Part shown: positions 11,946 to 23,485 of the stretch, piece after piece
Layout: each line of letters opens with the position of its first letter
How positions within the stretch are numbered: the stretch's first letter is position 1
Assembly (NCBI GenBank): GCA_914767715.1
Contig: OU612072.1
Span: forward strand, 20,956,001 to 21,020,000
Source of the DNA: Membranipora membranacea
Taxonomy: Eukaryota > Bryozoa > Gymnolaemata > Cheilostomatida > Membraniporidae
Reading direction: 5' to 3'
DNA length: 64,000 nucleotides
Position numbers and translations under genes: made by a program
Notes under the pieces: generated by a model
The model's input: only the letters and a program-made list of their open reading frames with translations
What the model was told of the DNA's origin: nothing
The model's database searches: none

Positions 11946-12020
11946 CTGATAAGAGATTCCTACGTCAACAGTATTCAGTACCAGGCAGGGAAAGGTTTAC
12001 TTGGTCCCTTATCCGAAGCA
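11946..12020 (+). promoter_or_regulatory. GATA-flanked module, proximal upstream of copy A
   Basis: GATAAG at 11948-11953 and CTTATC at 12008-12013 flank 'caggcagggaaaggtttac'. It lies about 130 bp upstream of the start codon and is almost identical to the module upstream of copy B (49086-49169). Likely part of the conserved promoter. Confidence 0.55.
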
Positions 12021-12038
12021 TGCATGGCTGGCATGGTT

Positions 12039-12046
12039 ATATATAG
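12039..12046 (+). promoter_or_regulatory. Possible TATA box of copy A
   Basis: TATATATA about 100 bp upstream of the ATG. The right-arm equivalent reads TAAATATTA, so the element is not strictly conserved. Confidence 0.35.
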
Positions 12047-12141
12047 TTGCCGCTAACTAAATACCTCTGTTCGCTGCCAGTTTATTCGCTCACCGTACTT
12101 AGGAGAGACTAGAGGTGTAGAGCAAATACTACTATATTCCC

Positions 12142-15100
12142 ATGAAAATATTTGGCCTGTCAAGAATCATGGAGCTGAGACGAACACTTTTCCTTGTAAG
12201 TACATAAAGAATTTCGATTCAACTATTACCTCAAAATTGTTAAGTGATGATTTTGAAAAAAAGACATAGAGAAAACAAGCATGGCTTTCTTTAACCAAGA
12301 CATCACATCTACAGGATGAATGCGCAGAGGGTCTCAATGGGGACTCGGTATTCCCTTAATATGGGTGATGTCCCCTCCCCAAACCTAAAGTAACTTGGTA
12401 TTTTCTCATGTAACAAACTAAATTAATACCATCATTGTTTTGACAGGTGTTATGTTGTGTGATACTAAATACTATGTGGTGTATGGATCAGGATACGCAG
12501 TCTCTAGTTGATCGGTGAGTCACTTTACATTGATGTGATGTTTATATACCTATCCAGGTCACTTTGATAATAAATAGGGGTTTGAAAGCCTTCTGAGGTC
12601 TATGCTAGATTATCCTTTAGTAAAATTATCAGATTCAGGGTAGGCAATGTACAGTGAACTAATCATTTGATCGTTTCATTCCTTCTTGTGATTTGTGATA
12701 CTTCCCATTACTTTTGGTACAAACTTTTACTGTAATTTATACAATGCAAACATTTGTGTTGATCAATTGAAGCAAATATCTGTTTTACTAAAGGTTTTGA
12801 ATCTAGGTCGCTTAATTGAAATTTTGTGTATTGCCTCCTGGTGGTGTATAACATGAGACAACTCAAAATAACCAAAATTTACTGTGAACAAAAGCCGCAT
12901 GTAAGATATTATATAATTTGGTGTCTGGTGCATAACCTGCATTTAAATTTAATTGGTTGATAGAAAACACAAGTATCCATTCGAATCAATTTTGGGATAA
13001 ATTAATAATTCCGATATATTTGATTCCCCATCAGCACATGAATACTTAGAATACGAAAAATACACTTCATTTAAATTATGGATTTCAAATATTGCATTCG
13101 CAATATCTGTGGTTCTTTTGTTCAATAATTACGGCGTTGATAATTAACCAACATCGTCCATTTACATAACAATATTAATCTTACAGATTAGAGAGATCTA
13201 CAGCTACAAACTTCACCACCACCACCTCTTACAGGATTTATCACATGGAAAAAGATCTCTTCAGACCCGGTCACATCCTGTACACTGACAACAACTCACT
13301 GAGGACCAGCGATGGTACAACATGTACGTCCATAGCGGGGAACACTACTGAGAGCGGATACAGAGAGGGGAGAGGAGCGGAGGCTAGGTTTTACTATATC
13401 CGGGGATTCACACAGATCACAGATAAGCGTCTAGTTGTAGCTGACTTTTATAATCACTGTCTGAGAGAGATTAACCGTCACACAGGCCTCACCTCTGTGT
13501 TCTCTGGACAGTGTCAGTCAGCAGGATACTCAGACGGTCTCCCCGGTCAGTTCTCCCGTCCCTGGTCTGTAGTAAGAGACAAGAATGATGTCGATCAGCT
13601 TCTGGTCACTGGTTACAGTAACAATGCCGTGAGGACAGTCGATGTAAGCTCCGCCTCTGTCGGTACTTTCGTGAAGTCCGACCTCCTCCAGGATATCAGA
13701 CACCTGACACAGGATGACAACGGGGATCTGTATGTCACAGCATTGGATGACACTCTCTACCGTATCACATACAGACAGAAGAAAACAACACTTATCTCAG
13801 GCTCACCAATGAACTCAGGCTACGCAGACAGCACTCTACTAAACTCTCTATTCTACAACCCACATGGCCTTGTATTCATAGGTCATCAGACACTACTCGT
13901 GGCTGACAGGAACAATAACAGGACCCGACTCGTAGACATGAACACAGACAGAGTCACCACACTGAATCTCTGCTCACTATGTCTGAACTATCCCATGTCT
14001 CTAATCATCACTAACACTTCTCTGTTCGTCGGACAAAACAAAAAGATCCAGCAGTTCAAATGTGAGTACCCTGTATGTATATTGATAGGCTAATGCTATC
14101 TCTGTTATCTCAAGTTGAATTTATGGGCGATATTTGCTTCTCCATTTTATCACTTTAGCTATTCCCACCTGATAATCGTGTGAGACAACATATAGCTGAT
14201 TTTACCAAATATAATATCAATGATCAAATTTACCACTTTTGCCTCACACAAAATAGATGGAATGAACTGAGTCATCAATGGCCATCAATACTGTTTTTTT
14301 TTGTTGGACTACTCTGCTGTTTAAAACAAGTTTAACAATATGAAAACTGTTGATGTTTTAGATCCTAAACTAACAGCTGGACCACAAACAACTTCTACAA
14401 TAGACCCAATAATGACTATGGTAACTTTCACAGAGAGGCTGCCGATGAGATCAACAGCTATAAGTACATCACATGTTACACCGGGACCACAATCTACAGA
14501 AGGTTATTATTTGTATTTACTATTTCTTGCTTAAGATTCTCCTCACCCCCTCTCTACAATCATTGTTACTCAAATGCTCGCAAAAAGGTAGACACATTTT
14601 ATTTTTGGGCTTTTGAGTCATTTCTTGCATTCCTTCCAATGAAAGACTAAATCACAAATGACATTATGGATGTGAGTAACAAATATTGATCTCCCGAATG
14701 CACAAATCTTGCAAAATGATCCCATCTGCGAAGTAAGTTGAAAATTAACAAACCCACTCAATAATCAATTTCCTCATTTATTTTCAGAGGGAAACTCTGC
14801 AATCATAACCGGAAACACCACAGAACAACCTGGCATATCAAATCTAAATGTCGCGTTAATATCTTCAGCTGTTGTGATTATAGTGGTGATTTCTGTTCTA
14901 GTATTTGGCGCTTATATCGTTAGACTGAGGACCATCACCGACAGAAGAAATGAAAGGTAAGAATTGTTACTGACTTCCTTTAAAAGGCAAGGAGGAAGTT
15001 TTGCTCCATACAATCTTCTGCAAGATTAAACTTTTAAATACAGACTTTATTCATTGTTTCAGCTCACAGTACTTCTGGTCTGGAGTTGACAACATTGATA

Positions 15101-15366
15101 TCAGATTTGTATACTGATGTTGGTGTATATACGGTTTGATATCTCATGTTTACTCAAAGCAATAGAGGCTTTCTTGATTTAATATTGATCAGTACACGCC
15201 TACTTGTACTACTTACAGTACTGCTGGCATTGGGACGAATGTTGTCGGGAGCAAACAAAGCAACAGAGAGAATCAAGCTGGTCAGGAGGAAAGCCCAGAT
15301 GACACATATGCTGAGTTAGACATGGACACATACCATGATAATCATATTTATGATGTATCGGCATAA
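12142..15366 (+). CDS. NHL-repeat type I transmembrane protein, copy A
   Basis: Six exons join in frame with GT-AG borders: 12142-12195, 12447-12514, 13187-14061, 14362-14502, 14788-14956 and 15219-15366 (484 aa). The first 40 residues form a signal peptide (core LFLVLCCVILNTMWC). The large exon (residues 41-332) encodes an NHL-type beta-propeller. Clear blade motifs are RLVVADFYNHCLREI (about 125-139) and LLVADRNNNRTRLVD (about 277-291), with several N-x-S/T sites. Residues 333-379 are a Thr/Ser/Pro stalk. A transmembrane helix spans about 401-424 (VVIIVVISVLVFGAYIV), then RLRTITDRRNER and a tail with tyrosines 466 (YAEL, a Yxx-hydrophobic sorting or SH2-type site), 474 and 480. Ligand and function are unknown. 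A cell-surface recognition role is inference. The stalk donor (GTTATT) is weak. The optional exon at 15063 is skipped in this model because it carries an 8-base deletion. Confidence 0.75.
15063..15117 (+). other. Optional exon of copy A, frameshifted
   Basis: Follows a good acceptor (gtttcag) and would extend the TM exon as SQYFWSGVD. It lacks eight bases present in copy B, so the frame shifts and reaches TGA at 15115-15117. Use of this exon would give a short tail without the YAEL motif. Confidence 0.5.
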
Positions 15367-15467
15367 CGATACAAAGAGACAAAATATAAATAACTCTGAC
15401 ATAAAGTAATACTACATATAGTATAAGATTAGGTAATATATCTTAAATATGTGATATGACATAGCAT

Positions 15468-15473
15468 AATAAA
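15468..15473 (+). terminator. Polyadenylation signal of copy A
   Basis: AATAAA 102 bases after the stop codon. The copy B counterpart reads ATTAAA on the minus strand at 45190-45195. Confidence 0.5.
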
Positions 15474-15937
15474 GTATTGGCTTATTTTTGGCTAAGTTAT
15501 AGTGGCTAGTAGATTTTAATCCTTAAGTAATTGGTACTTTTATTCATAAAAGGACTACCAAAATTTGGCCCTATATATAAATGTAACTTGATTGATTTGT
15601 AATCAGCAAACCTCATGCAAGATTGTCCAGTGAAATTTCCATCGGCCTTTGCCCGCTATGTTGTTAACGTTAAGGTGTATGCTGCCAACCAATGTTTATG
15701 CTTGGAATCGATATTTATAGCAAAAGGTCTCAAAACTGAATAGTGAAGAGTGTACTTGGTAGTCTCAGCTGAATTTTGATGGACATAGCATGCATAGTTA
15801 CAACATTTGGATTAAAGAAAATCAGGGGGCTACATTTTGCTAATGTTTGTGCATAACGATCACCTTAAATAAATTCTTGAAGGATTTAAGAAGATTTATA
15901 CTTTAAATCCACAGTTAAGCCCCTGAACTATTTATCT

Positions 15938-16111
15938 TGATAAGAGAGACATATGTCAACAGCCTGCAGTTACTTGGCAGTGGAAAGTTATCAAGTATTA
16001 AGCTCCTGGGCTAATTGACTTGATATGAGAGACACAATTGTCAGTAGCCTGCAGTTACTTGATAGTGACAGGTTTACTTCCCTCTTTTATCAGAAGTTTG
16101 ACGCACACAGT
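15938..16111 (+). promoter_or_regulatory. Two GATA-flanked modules downstream of copy A
   Basis: Unit 1 starts with TTGATAAGAGAGACATATGT at 15937-15956 and contains GCCTGCAGTTACTTGGCAGT. Unit 2 (16019-16111) repeats the layout with GATATGAG and TTTATC as decayed outer sites and ends in 'gacgcacacag'. Both are mirrored at 44563-44725. Confidence 0.55.
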
Positions 16112-16310
16112 AGTTATCAGGGCACATATTCAGAATGTCAGAATAGCATTTGGTTCCTCGTAAAACTTTTATTGATAAATGATAATATGTCAACAGGCTC
16201 AATGGTTTTATGTATGACATTGACAATTGGATGTAATCCCTGTAATAAGATATCCTGTTTCAGATCAAGGCAACCTATTCAGGCATCATTTGTGGACTCT
16301 GTGAAGAACT

Positions 16311-16372
16311 CTTGAACCCAGAACCTCAAATATGATATTACATTATCACCCACTAAGTCCTAGGGAAATCTG
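16311..16372 (-). repeat. tRNA-like remnant
   Basis: Minus strand shows a B-box-like GGTTCAAGAGT and an upstream tRNA-like body. Degenerate. Confidence 0.3.
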
Positions 16373-16586
16373 GTATATTTATGCTTGTGATATAATGTTG
16401 TAATGTTGCGAAAAAAGTTGAGTCATGCTTGGGAGTTATATATGTTGTATCGTGTGTGAAATTAGTTAGATGTTAGACGCAGTGGGTTATTTTGTCATGT
16501 AATATAGACAACACTGACAAGAGCCAGACAGGCGGTGTTTGTGTGTGCGCTTAGCTGTGACCTAAGAAGATTAAAGCTTTAATCCA

Positions 16587-16676
16587 TGATAAGAGAGACA
16601 CAGTTGTCAGCAGCCTGCAGTTACTTGGCAGTGAAAGGTTTACTTCCCTCTCTTATCATATGTGTGGCGCACACAG
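16587..16676 (+). promoter_or_regulatory. GATA-flanked module, best-preserved copy
   Basis: GATAAG at 16588-16593 and CTTATC at 16652-16657. The right half, read on the minus strand, is GATAAGAGAGGGAAGTAAAC, which holds a GATA site, an ETS-like GGAAGT and a forkhead-like GTAAAC in direct succession. Confidence 0.6.
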
Positions 16677-17738
16677 CGGGCATGGTATGGCATACTGAAA
16701 CCCTATGATATCCTCCTTATTGTATAGCTCTACATAATAACATTACATTGCATTATTATTATTATCTCTTTTGCTCAAGCAATTAATTCTTTTTGGCAGA
16801 AGACGCAATGCAATTGACTTTCTGATTCAATGCCAGGCGATTGGGTCTGGGATCACTAGGGTCCTTTTAGGAAAACATCACTCTAGTAAGCTTCTGAATC
16901 CTCAGCATTCCCAGATGTTATCACTCCTGTCATCAAACAAATTATTTTTCTCAGCCAGGATTGAGTTTGAAGCTGACAATCTACTCTATATATATAGCTG
17001 TGGCTACGTTATATTTGGTATGGTTTGGGAATTGTTTTCTCAATATTCACATAAAAAGGGTTCAAAAAAGTTCCTATTAATGGAGAATATTTCTAGTGTT
17101 TTATTGACTCCGCATAATACTCATATATATTCACTCCAGTCATCGTAAAAATGAGTAGAGTCAGATAAGCTTTGGTTTGAGGCCGACAACCTAATACTGG
17201 CTCTGTGATAGTTGAAATTGTTTGGTAGTGGTTATCACGTGGATATCAACCACTATGTCTCAGGTATATGGTGGAATGACTGTACAGCATTGATTATTCA
17301 ATATCGTGACCTCCATCTTGAGTATCTGCTTGTAAACGGACGAATGATTGGAGCTAAACGCTGCAGCAACATCCCTTCCGGTATCACTTAATGTTGATAG
17401 TTGGACTAAAGTTATACCTCAGGTGGTAATACCATTTTAAGTAAGAGTATCTCTGATGATTGTGATATAATGCGAGTCATAATCTGGTACAGAGAAAGAA
17501 GCTTAGTCATGATAGGAGGCAATTATATATGTTTGTATTGTGTGTGATAGTCTAATGGTCCACTAGAGGTGATGTTAGATACATGCAAGCTCTTGTTGAC
17601 ATGTAATATAGAATACATTGACAAGAGGCAGGCAGGCAGTGTTGGTGTATGCAATTAACCGTGACCTTAGATAATTTTTTTGAAGGATTTTAAGAAGATT
17701 TAAGCTTAGCTCCATGATTAAGCCCGCAACCTATTACC
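16677..17738. other. No gene seen
   Basis: Contains an internal repeat ('tgaggccgacaac' near 17180 resembles 'tgaagctgacaat' near 16970) and a small inverted repeat TAGTGGTT/AACCACTA near 17225-17253. The longest open frame (16771-17148) lacks any recognisable domain and runs over repeat-like sequence. Confidence 0.4.
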
Positions 17739-17999
17739 TTGATATATAAGAGAGACACATGTTGGCAGCCTGCGGTCTCTTGCCAGTGAGAGAATTACTT
17801 CCCTCTCTTATCAGATTTGTGACGCACACAGTGGGCGTCTGGTATAATAGTTAAAACCGTAGAAGGCCAATAGACTGGACAATGTCATTATTACTGACCT
17901 TGTAATATTTATGTACATGAGAGATATTAATGTCAACAATTTTCGAAAACAATCAGTGGAATGTTCACCTGTGGTAATCTTATCAGGTGATTGACGCAT
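17739..17999 (+). promoter_or_regulatory. Two further GATA-flanked modules
   Basis: The first (17739-17830) has 'gatatataagagagacac', GGCAGCCTGCGG and 'acttccctctcttatcag'. The second (17917-17999) is decayed but keeps 'gtcaacaa', 'cttatcag' and 'gacgca'. Confidence 0.45.
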
Positions 18000-18980
18000 G
18001 AAGCGCAGAGTGTTGAAATTATAGGGAATTGCGTAAGACAAAAAGTGTGACTTTTCCGAAGTCGCTGCCATGTGAACTTAGCATTGATAACACATCCACA
18101 CGTCAACAATGAATAATACTGCAGAGAAAGGCGAGGTTGATGCTATTAAAAATTATGATTGCAAGTAATCTTTGGCATAATACATATATTCAAATCCAAA
18201 TAAGGGCTAGTTGAAAAAGATGGTACAGATGACACATGCTGCTGAAGTTCCTGCGAGCTCCTTCTCTACACACATCAGAATAATAGCTGACTTTAACAAT
18301 ATGGGTAGGGGGGTTGCCTCTTAGGTATTGTTTACTTCCTTAGTCCATGGTATCAAGTTCTTTTCTCCAGCAAATTGGCACAGACATTGCAGCCTGGTTC
18401 TAGAACCACCCCTAACTAACTGCGACAATTGTGATTGAAATTGCGAAAAGTGTGGTTGATTGCGACAATTGAATTTGAAATTTTCGACAATCGTACGAAA
18501 TTTGTGATCAAAACACACCAGCAATTCCCCGGATGCGTGAGGGATGAAACCTTTCGATTTCGATAAACCAACGACGTCCTCCCTCTATTTATGTTTTTTT
18601 CAAATTAGAGAAGTTGTACCCTCTTTCCGCCAAAGAGGAAAACTCCTTATAAATTAATCTTAATCTATCGATGGGATAAAAGATGACACAACTGCCTCGT
18701 GTTATTTACTGCACTACTAGGCAATTGATGCCAAAGAAGTCATTGATCTGTTAATCAATCAATATCAACTGTGAATGAAAAAAGTAGTAATGCACAACCA
18801 TCAACACCAAAATCAATATTATTATTCATTATAGGGATAAACAGCTTTTGACTTAACTACGCAATGATACAAACTTGGTAAATACCCTACTGATTTTTTG
18901 GTTTAATATTTCGATTTTAGTGATGACAGAAACCCCAAATAGCTAAAGCTAGCTAAATACTTTAATATATGTCAAGAGGC
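18000..18980. other. No gene seen; short hairpin inside
   Basis: Intergenic. CCTCTTT (18620-18626) and AAAGAGG (18632-18638) form a hairpin. A 'gcaaattggcacagacattgcagcc' fragment (18361-18385 region) is a likely SINE-B remnant. Confidence 0.4.
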
Positions 18981-19060
18981 TGAATAGCTCAGTGTGCATA
19001 GGGTCTGCCTTGTAATCACATTAGGATGTTGTAGGTTCAAATCCCTGAGAGCTCTGCTAA
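18981..19060 (+). repeat. tRNA-like SINE head
   Basis: A-box-like TAGCTCAGTGTGCATAGGG and B-box GGTTCAAATCCC at normal tRNA spacing. The acceptor ends do not pair, so it is called a SINE head rather than a tRNA gene. Confidence 0.5.
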
Positions 19061-19374
19061 ATTTTGAATAGAATAATATTACTACTATAGAGGAGTTATC
19101 CTCTCAATTTCGCGGGCCTGAGATCCGTGAATAATTAAGACTAGTGAAAAATGTTGGAGTTGTGCCCTCTGCGAGTTAGGAGCCCGAGAATTATTAAGGT
19201 CAGTAGGGTAGTTATACTAATGATCTGTTGTATTTCAAGATCTGTATTGATCTGTATAGTAATGGTGTATTTCAAAGATTGCCATTATCTATCTTCACCT
19301 TTATACAAAAATGTAGGGTTAAAATTGCAAGTATGTCTCTGTTCAAAGACTGACGAATAATAGTGCCTTGATAG

Positions 19375-19545
19375 GCATTGCCGCAATATTTGGCCTCAAT
19401 TTTTTTCTCAGTTTCAAAGTTGATCAGAGTACACCTCGGGTGTCAATTGAGTCCAGTATTCGGTAGACCGCAGCGGGATTTAAACCCAGAACTTCCGACG
19501 CATGCAGGAGGCGCTCTTACCAACTTTCAACGGAGTAAGAATGGT
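19375..19545 (-). mobile_element. SINE-B, copy with complete tRNA-like head
   Basis: The minus strand begins with a head (GGTAAGAGCGCC as A-box region, GGGTTTAAATCCC as B-box), followed by CTGCGGTCTACCGAATACTG and the family core. It shows that the family is tRNA-derived and pol III-transcribed in origin. Confidence 0.6.
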
Positions 19546-22285
19546 GTGAGATAATAAATACATGCGGCGAGAAAATACACTAAAATTTAAATTCTCTAAC
19601 TCAAGTGCATGAAATGAACGGTTACAAATACAGTGTGATATGTGATATGTTCTATTTAAAAGCAGTACATTTCTTCACTCAACTCACTTCTAACATGATC
19701 ATCTGCTTCTGTTAGTTGAAGTGATGATGACGTGGTATTCTGGTACAGATTTACCGTCAGCTACACAAACAGATATCAGTCATCAGCAGTGTTTTCACCA
19801 GAAAACAATCTTCAAAAATAAGTCATTAGACCAATTAGAGAAGACTGCATTCTAAAGCCAGATATCAGTACTCTCTCCTGTTGCGTTACAGGATATGGAG
19901 CTAAGCCTCGTCCTAAAAACTACTCACAGTCCACTCTGTACCAGGAACTATTATAAAGTGACCAGACTGTTAGATAGAAAGTCCTTTCGGTTAATCAGTC
20001 ATTTCAAACTCATCTACGATGCCTAGAGTTTGTGATTCATATAGAAGTAATTACAAAGCACAAAACTTCTTTGGCTCATCAATTGGACTTTTCAGATGTT
20101 CTGAAGAGTATATTTGGAGATATGTTCTTCAGGATCTTCATTTTTAATCCAGATCCTTTTCTATTATTTTGTATCTTTTAACAAAGTTGCATTGTGGGTC
20201 AACGAACGACCTTATAAAAAATGTAGAGATGATGTCAGTACAAGTGTGATCTAAAATAATGTTATCTCAGCTGAGAAAAACGATTCCAAAAAGTAATTAA
20301 CTTTCCGCAATCATACATGGCAGCTGTACTGATGAGAAGTTATAGTCACCAGTTTTTACAATTATTCGATGAGTAGCATTATTAGTTTGTATGAGTGAAT
20401 AACAATGATCCCAGAAACGGCTTGATAGAATAACCAATCGGGTCCAGAACAGAATCGCTCACGACAGAATTACAACAAGAAATAAGTGATAACAGTCAGA
20501 ATGACACACTGTATACCCAAAGAGATTAAGAAGTGGTGTTTCAAAATGCCAAAGATACTGGTACGTTGGTACAGCCCTGTATACGAAGTGTAAGCTTGGC
20601 CTTTCAAACATGTGTGAGATGTCTAAACAAATGTTTTAAAAGTTTCATACTCAAGCAAAATAGCAGATACTGAAAGAATTTCACTAATTCCAAACAGGAT
20701 TGCGATACATCCAGTACAATGAAGGCCTCTTAGCAGTCAAATGTTTGATTTATACATATTTTACTTGGTTATTAGTAATTTCATTGTTTAGGCCTGATAG
20801 AATCGAATGTTTAGAAAATTTCCTTTACATATCCTAATGTAGTTTATGCACTCTGCAGGTTTTGTTTGGATATTTCCTCTCATTACTTCTAAAATAATCT
20901 TACTTCGTATAGCCTAGGGTCCAATAATACACATTGTATGACCCTTTGTCAATCTCATGAATGACGCCCTTATTGAAAATGAAAAACATTCTGGCTGACC
21001 ATCTTTTCACTACTTGGCAGTGAATATCTCTGCTCATGGGTATTGCCCAACAACATGATGAGGCCAATCTTCCCAGAGTCTGACTGGAAAACTCTCATAC
21101 CTGGAACAATATAGTAGGTGGCATGAATAGAAATCAACAGATATTGCAGTTGTAGTGCTCCCCTTGATTAACTTATAACACTAAGGAGCAGACAACTCCA
21201 GCAAGATCCTGCATTGTTCTCAGACTGAACCATCAGGTCCCTTGACATGTTCAATTTTAGCTTCATTCCTTTCTACATGGACTGACAACTACTGACTAGA
21301 AGCTGACTGAATTTATCATGAAAACCTTGCATGCATGCTTTAAAATAAGAAAATTTAGTACCTGCTGCATAAACGTCTGGGAAGTATGCGAGCAAAGACT
21401 ATCTGATGGATAATGTAGAGTGAGAGGTACTCCGGGTCAGCATTGAAAAAGTAAAAAAATTAGATTTAAAATAAGAATTAATGTTCTTAAGTCCAATTAA
21501 AATTTTATTCATATTCACAGCCTTGCAAATAGTGCTACAGAAGTTTTGGGTTATTGACTCACAGTAGGAGCTTTATATATTGATTGTTCTGCCCCCAGCA
21601 CCCTCAGGTGTATACCTATCATTTCAAAATATCATTTTAGCCAATGCCACTGATGATCAAATTACAAAGAATTAAATGAGTTTTAGGTGAACAGGAGATG
21701 TGACAATCTTGTAGTGATGTATCAGCAGATATCCAAACATCAAAGAAGTCTTTATATCAGTTAACTCACTCACCGAGCTTCATATGTGCCGTCCACACTT
21801 ATCAACAGACCAAGTCAGTCCAGAATTGAATAATTGTTTTGTAATGTCCGGTGATGTCATTGCAATGTGTGGAATTCCAACCAAGAGAAAGCTAAACATT
21901 GAAGCCTGGAAGTTATGTTCACATCAATAAAGTCTTTATTCAGCTGAACATTTATAAATTGCAAAAACCAAAGCCTTTATTGGCAAGATATATCGTCTCC
22001 TAAAACATCTAAAAGAAGATAAAATTTTCCTAAAGTTGTGATTCAGATTGAAATCAATCCAAAACCAATGATCAGGTATCTTATCGCATCTCCAATATTT
22101 AGAGTCGTCTGGCCTCTTCAAAAAGCCTCGTCAACTCCAGGAAGTCATGTGATCCCCATATACAGAATTGCAGAAAACTTGACCTTACATATATTTCTTG
22201 CTAGCCTTGAGACTGAGCACCTGTATGCTGTGTTTGCTGAAGTTTGAGAAAGCTTATCTTTTTCTTCTCTGAGAAAGAAGAATAA
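19546..22285. other. No gene seen
   Basis: About 2.7 kb of AT-rich intergenic DNA. A short fragment 'gattgttctgcccccagcaccctcaggtgtatacct' near 21580-21620 matches the 3' end of SINE-A and is a decayed remnant. No splice-consistent open frames with recognisable domains. Confidence 0.4.
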
Positions 22286-22289
22286 CTTC

Positions 22290-22562
22290 ATAGGAAGAGG
22301 AGGAGGAGGAGGAGGAGGAGGAGGAGGAGGAGGGGGAGGAGGAGGGGGAGGAGGAGGGGGAGGAGGAGGGAAGGAGGAGGAGGGAAGAAGGAGGAGGAGG
22401 AAGGGGAGGAGGAGGGGGGGAGGAGGGGGGAAGAGGATGAGGAGGGGGAGGAGGGCAGGAGGAGAAGGAGGACGAAAGAAGGAGGAGGGGGAGGAGGAGG
22501 AGGGAAGGAGGAGGGGGAGGAGGCGAGGAGGAGGGGGAAGAGGATGAGCAGGGCAGGAGGGA
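22290..22562 (+). repeat. GGA-rich polypurine tract
   Basis: About 270 bases almost entirely of GGA, GGGGA and GGAA units with no C or T except a few interruptions. The open frame on the other strand is a low-complexity artefact. Confidence 0.9.
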
Positions 22563-22825
22563 TATTATGCAGTAGAGACTTGAGTCCTCTCACTGATGTT
22601 ACAATCTATAGAGGAGGACGGGTAACTAATCACTCAAATTTTCAAATCATAAGTAATGAGCAAAAGTTTATCTAGATTAAACAGCTTACCTCCCTTGGTA
22701 TATCATATATTTATAATATTTATAAGAGATCCTTTACAATTATTTGCAGGCACGACCAGACAACTAGGAAACTTGAGTTACAGAGCCTGGGGCAGGATAT
22801 TGAAAAGGCATCATGCCTCATCATA

Positions 22826-23155
22826 GTGACCGACCCTCTACCAACAGTAGCTGCACCTCTGCCGCCTACTGAACCAAAAAACCCATTACCGGTAACTTTA
22901 CCAGCTATAGCCGGGCAAGCAAAGCTCTCGCTACCACAAAGCAGATCCACAATCTATAAGCGTAAGAGAGCAGAGGCTGCTGGTAAGCCAACAGGTCAAA
23001 GAAAACAGTTCTTATGCTTGTGATGGCTGTAACCTACAACAAAAACAACTGGGCATCGCCAACATGATCTCGTAAAAGGCAAGACGTTCTGCCCTAAAGA
23101 AGATGGAAGCTATGATGTGTCGGCTTCTATAGTTAAATCTAGGAAGCGTGATTAA
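22826..23155 (+). pseudogene. Candidate zinc-ribbon protein fragment with two in-frame stops
   Basis: One frame runs from a Pro-rich segment (LPTVAAPLPPTEPKNPLP) through a basic segment (YKRKRAEAAGKPTGQRKQFLC) to GHRQHDLVKGKTFCP and ends SIVKSRKRD and stop at 23153-23155. In-frame TGA and TAA interrupt it near 23021 and 23030, just after the first cysteine of a possible C..C...GH...CP metal site. Such short zinc-ribbon tails occur in proteins of transposon-rich invertebrate genomes, as far as I recall. The assignment is tentative. Confidence 0.3.
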
Positions 23156-23485
23156 CTCCATACGTTTGCTACGTTTTATCACAATCAGTATTGCTCTCAA
23201 TATCAATTTTATTTGCCTCTTTCTAGAATTTCTTGATGCCTGATCACAATAACTATTATTCTGTTCCAAATTCAGTTTCCTTTACTTCTAGGGAAAATAA
23301 TTATTTTTATTTCATTTTGCCACTCATAAATCACAACACTTATTTTTATATCAACAGTTTTGTATGCCTGAATCTCATCCTTACATATTTACACCTGTAT
23401 TTCAAGAATTGTCCGCCAAATATAATTTTATATTTACGCTGAGCTTATGTGAGCTGATTCACTGACTACTCAGTTATAAAAAGTC

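Larger units (their letters stand above)
10060..16094 (+). repeat. Left arm of inverted duplication (partner 44563-51190)
   Basis: Sequence identity with the reverse complement of 44563-51190 can be followed by eye through the tRNA-like element at 10271, the block at 10681-10800, the region 11161-11760, the promoter, all NHL gene introns except the centre of the ectodomain region, and the 3' GATA modules to 16094. Non-coding similarity is high, which implies a recent duplication or later gene conversion. The arms are separated by about 28 kb. Confidence 0.8.

Noticed and set aside
16771-17148. 125-codon open frame
   Set aside because: No domain, low-complexity and repeat-like composition. 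It overlaps an internal repeat and has no splice or promoter context.
18981-19060. Functional tRNA gene
   Set aside because: A and B boxes are present, but the acceptor stem does not pair and the anticodon arm is irregular. The same applies to the other tRNA-like segments.
22288-22593. Minus-strand frame rich in Pro, Ser and Leu
   Set aside because: Direct translation of the polypurine tract, so a low-complexity artefact.
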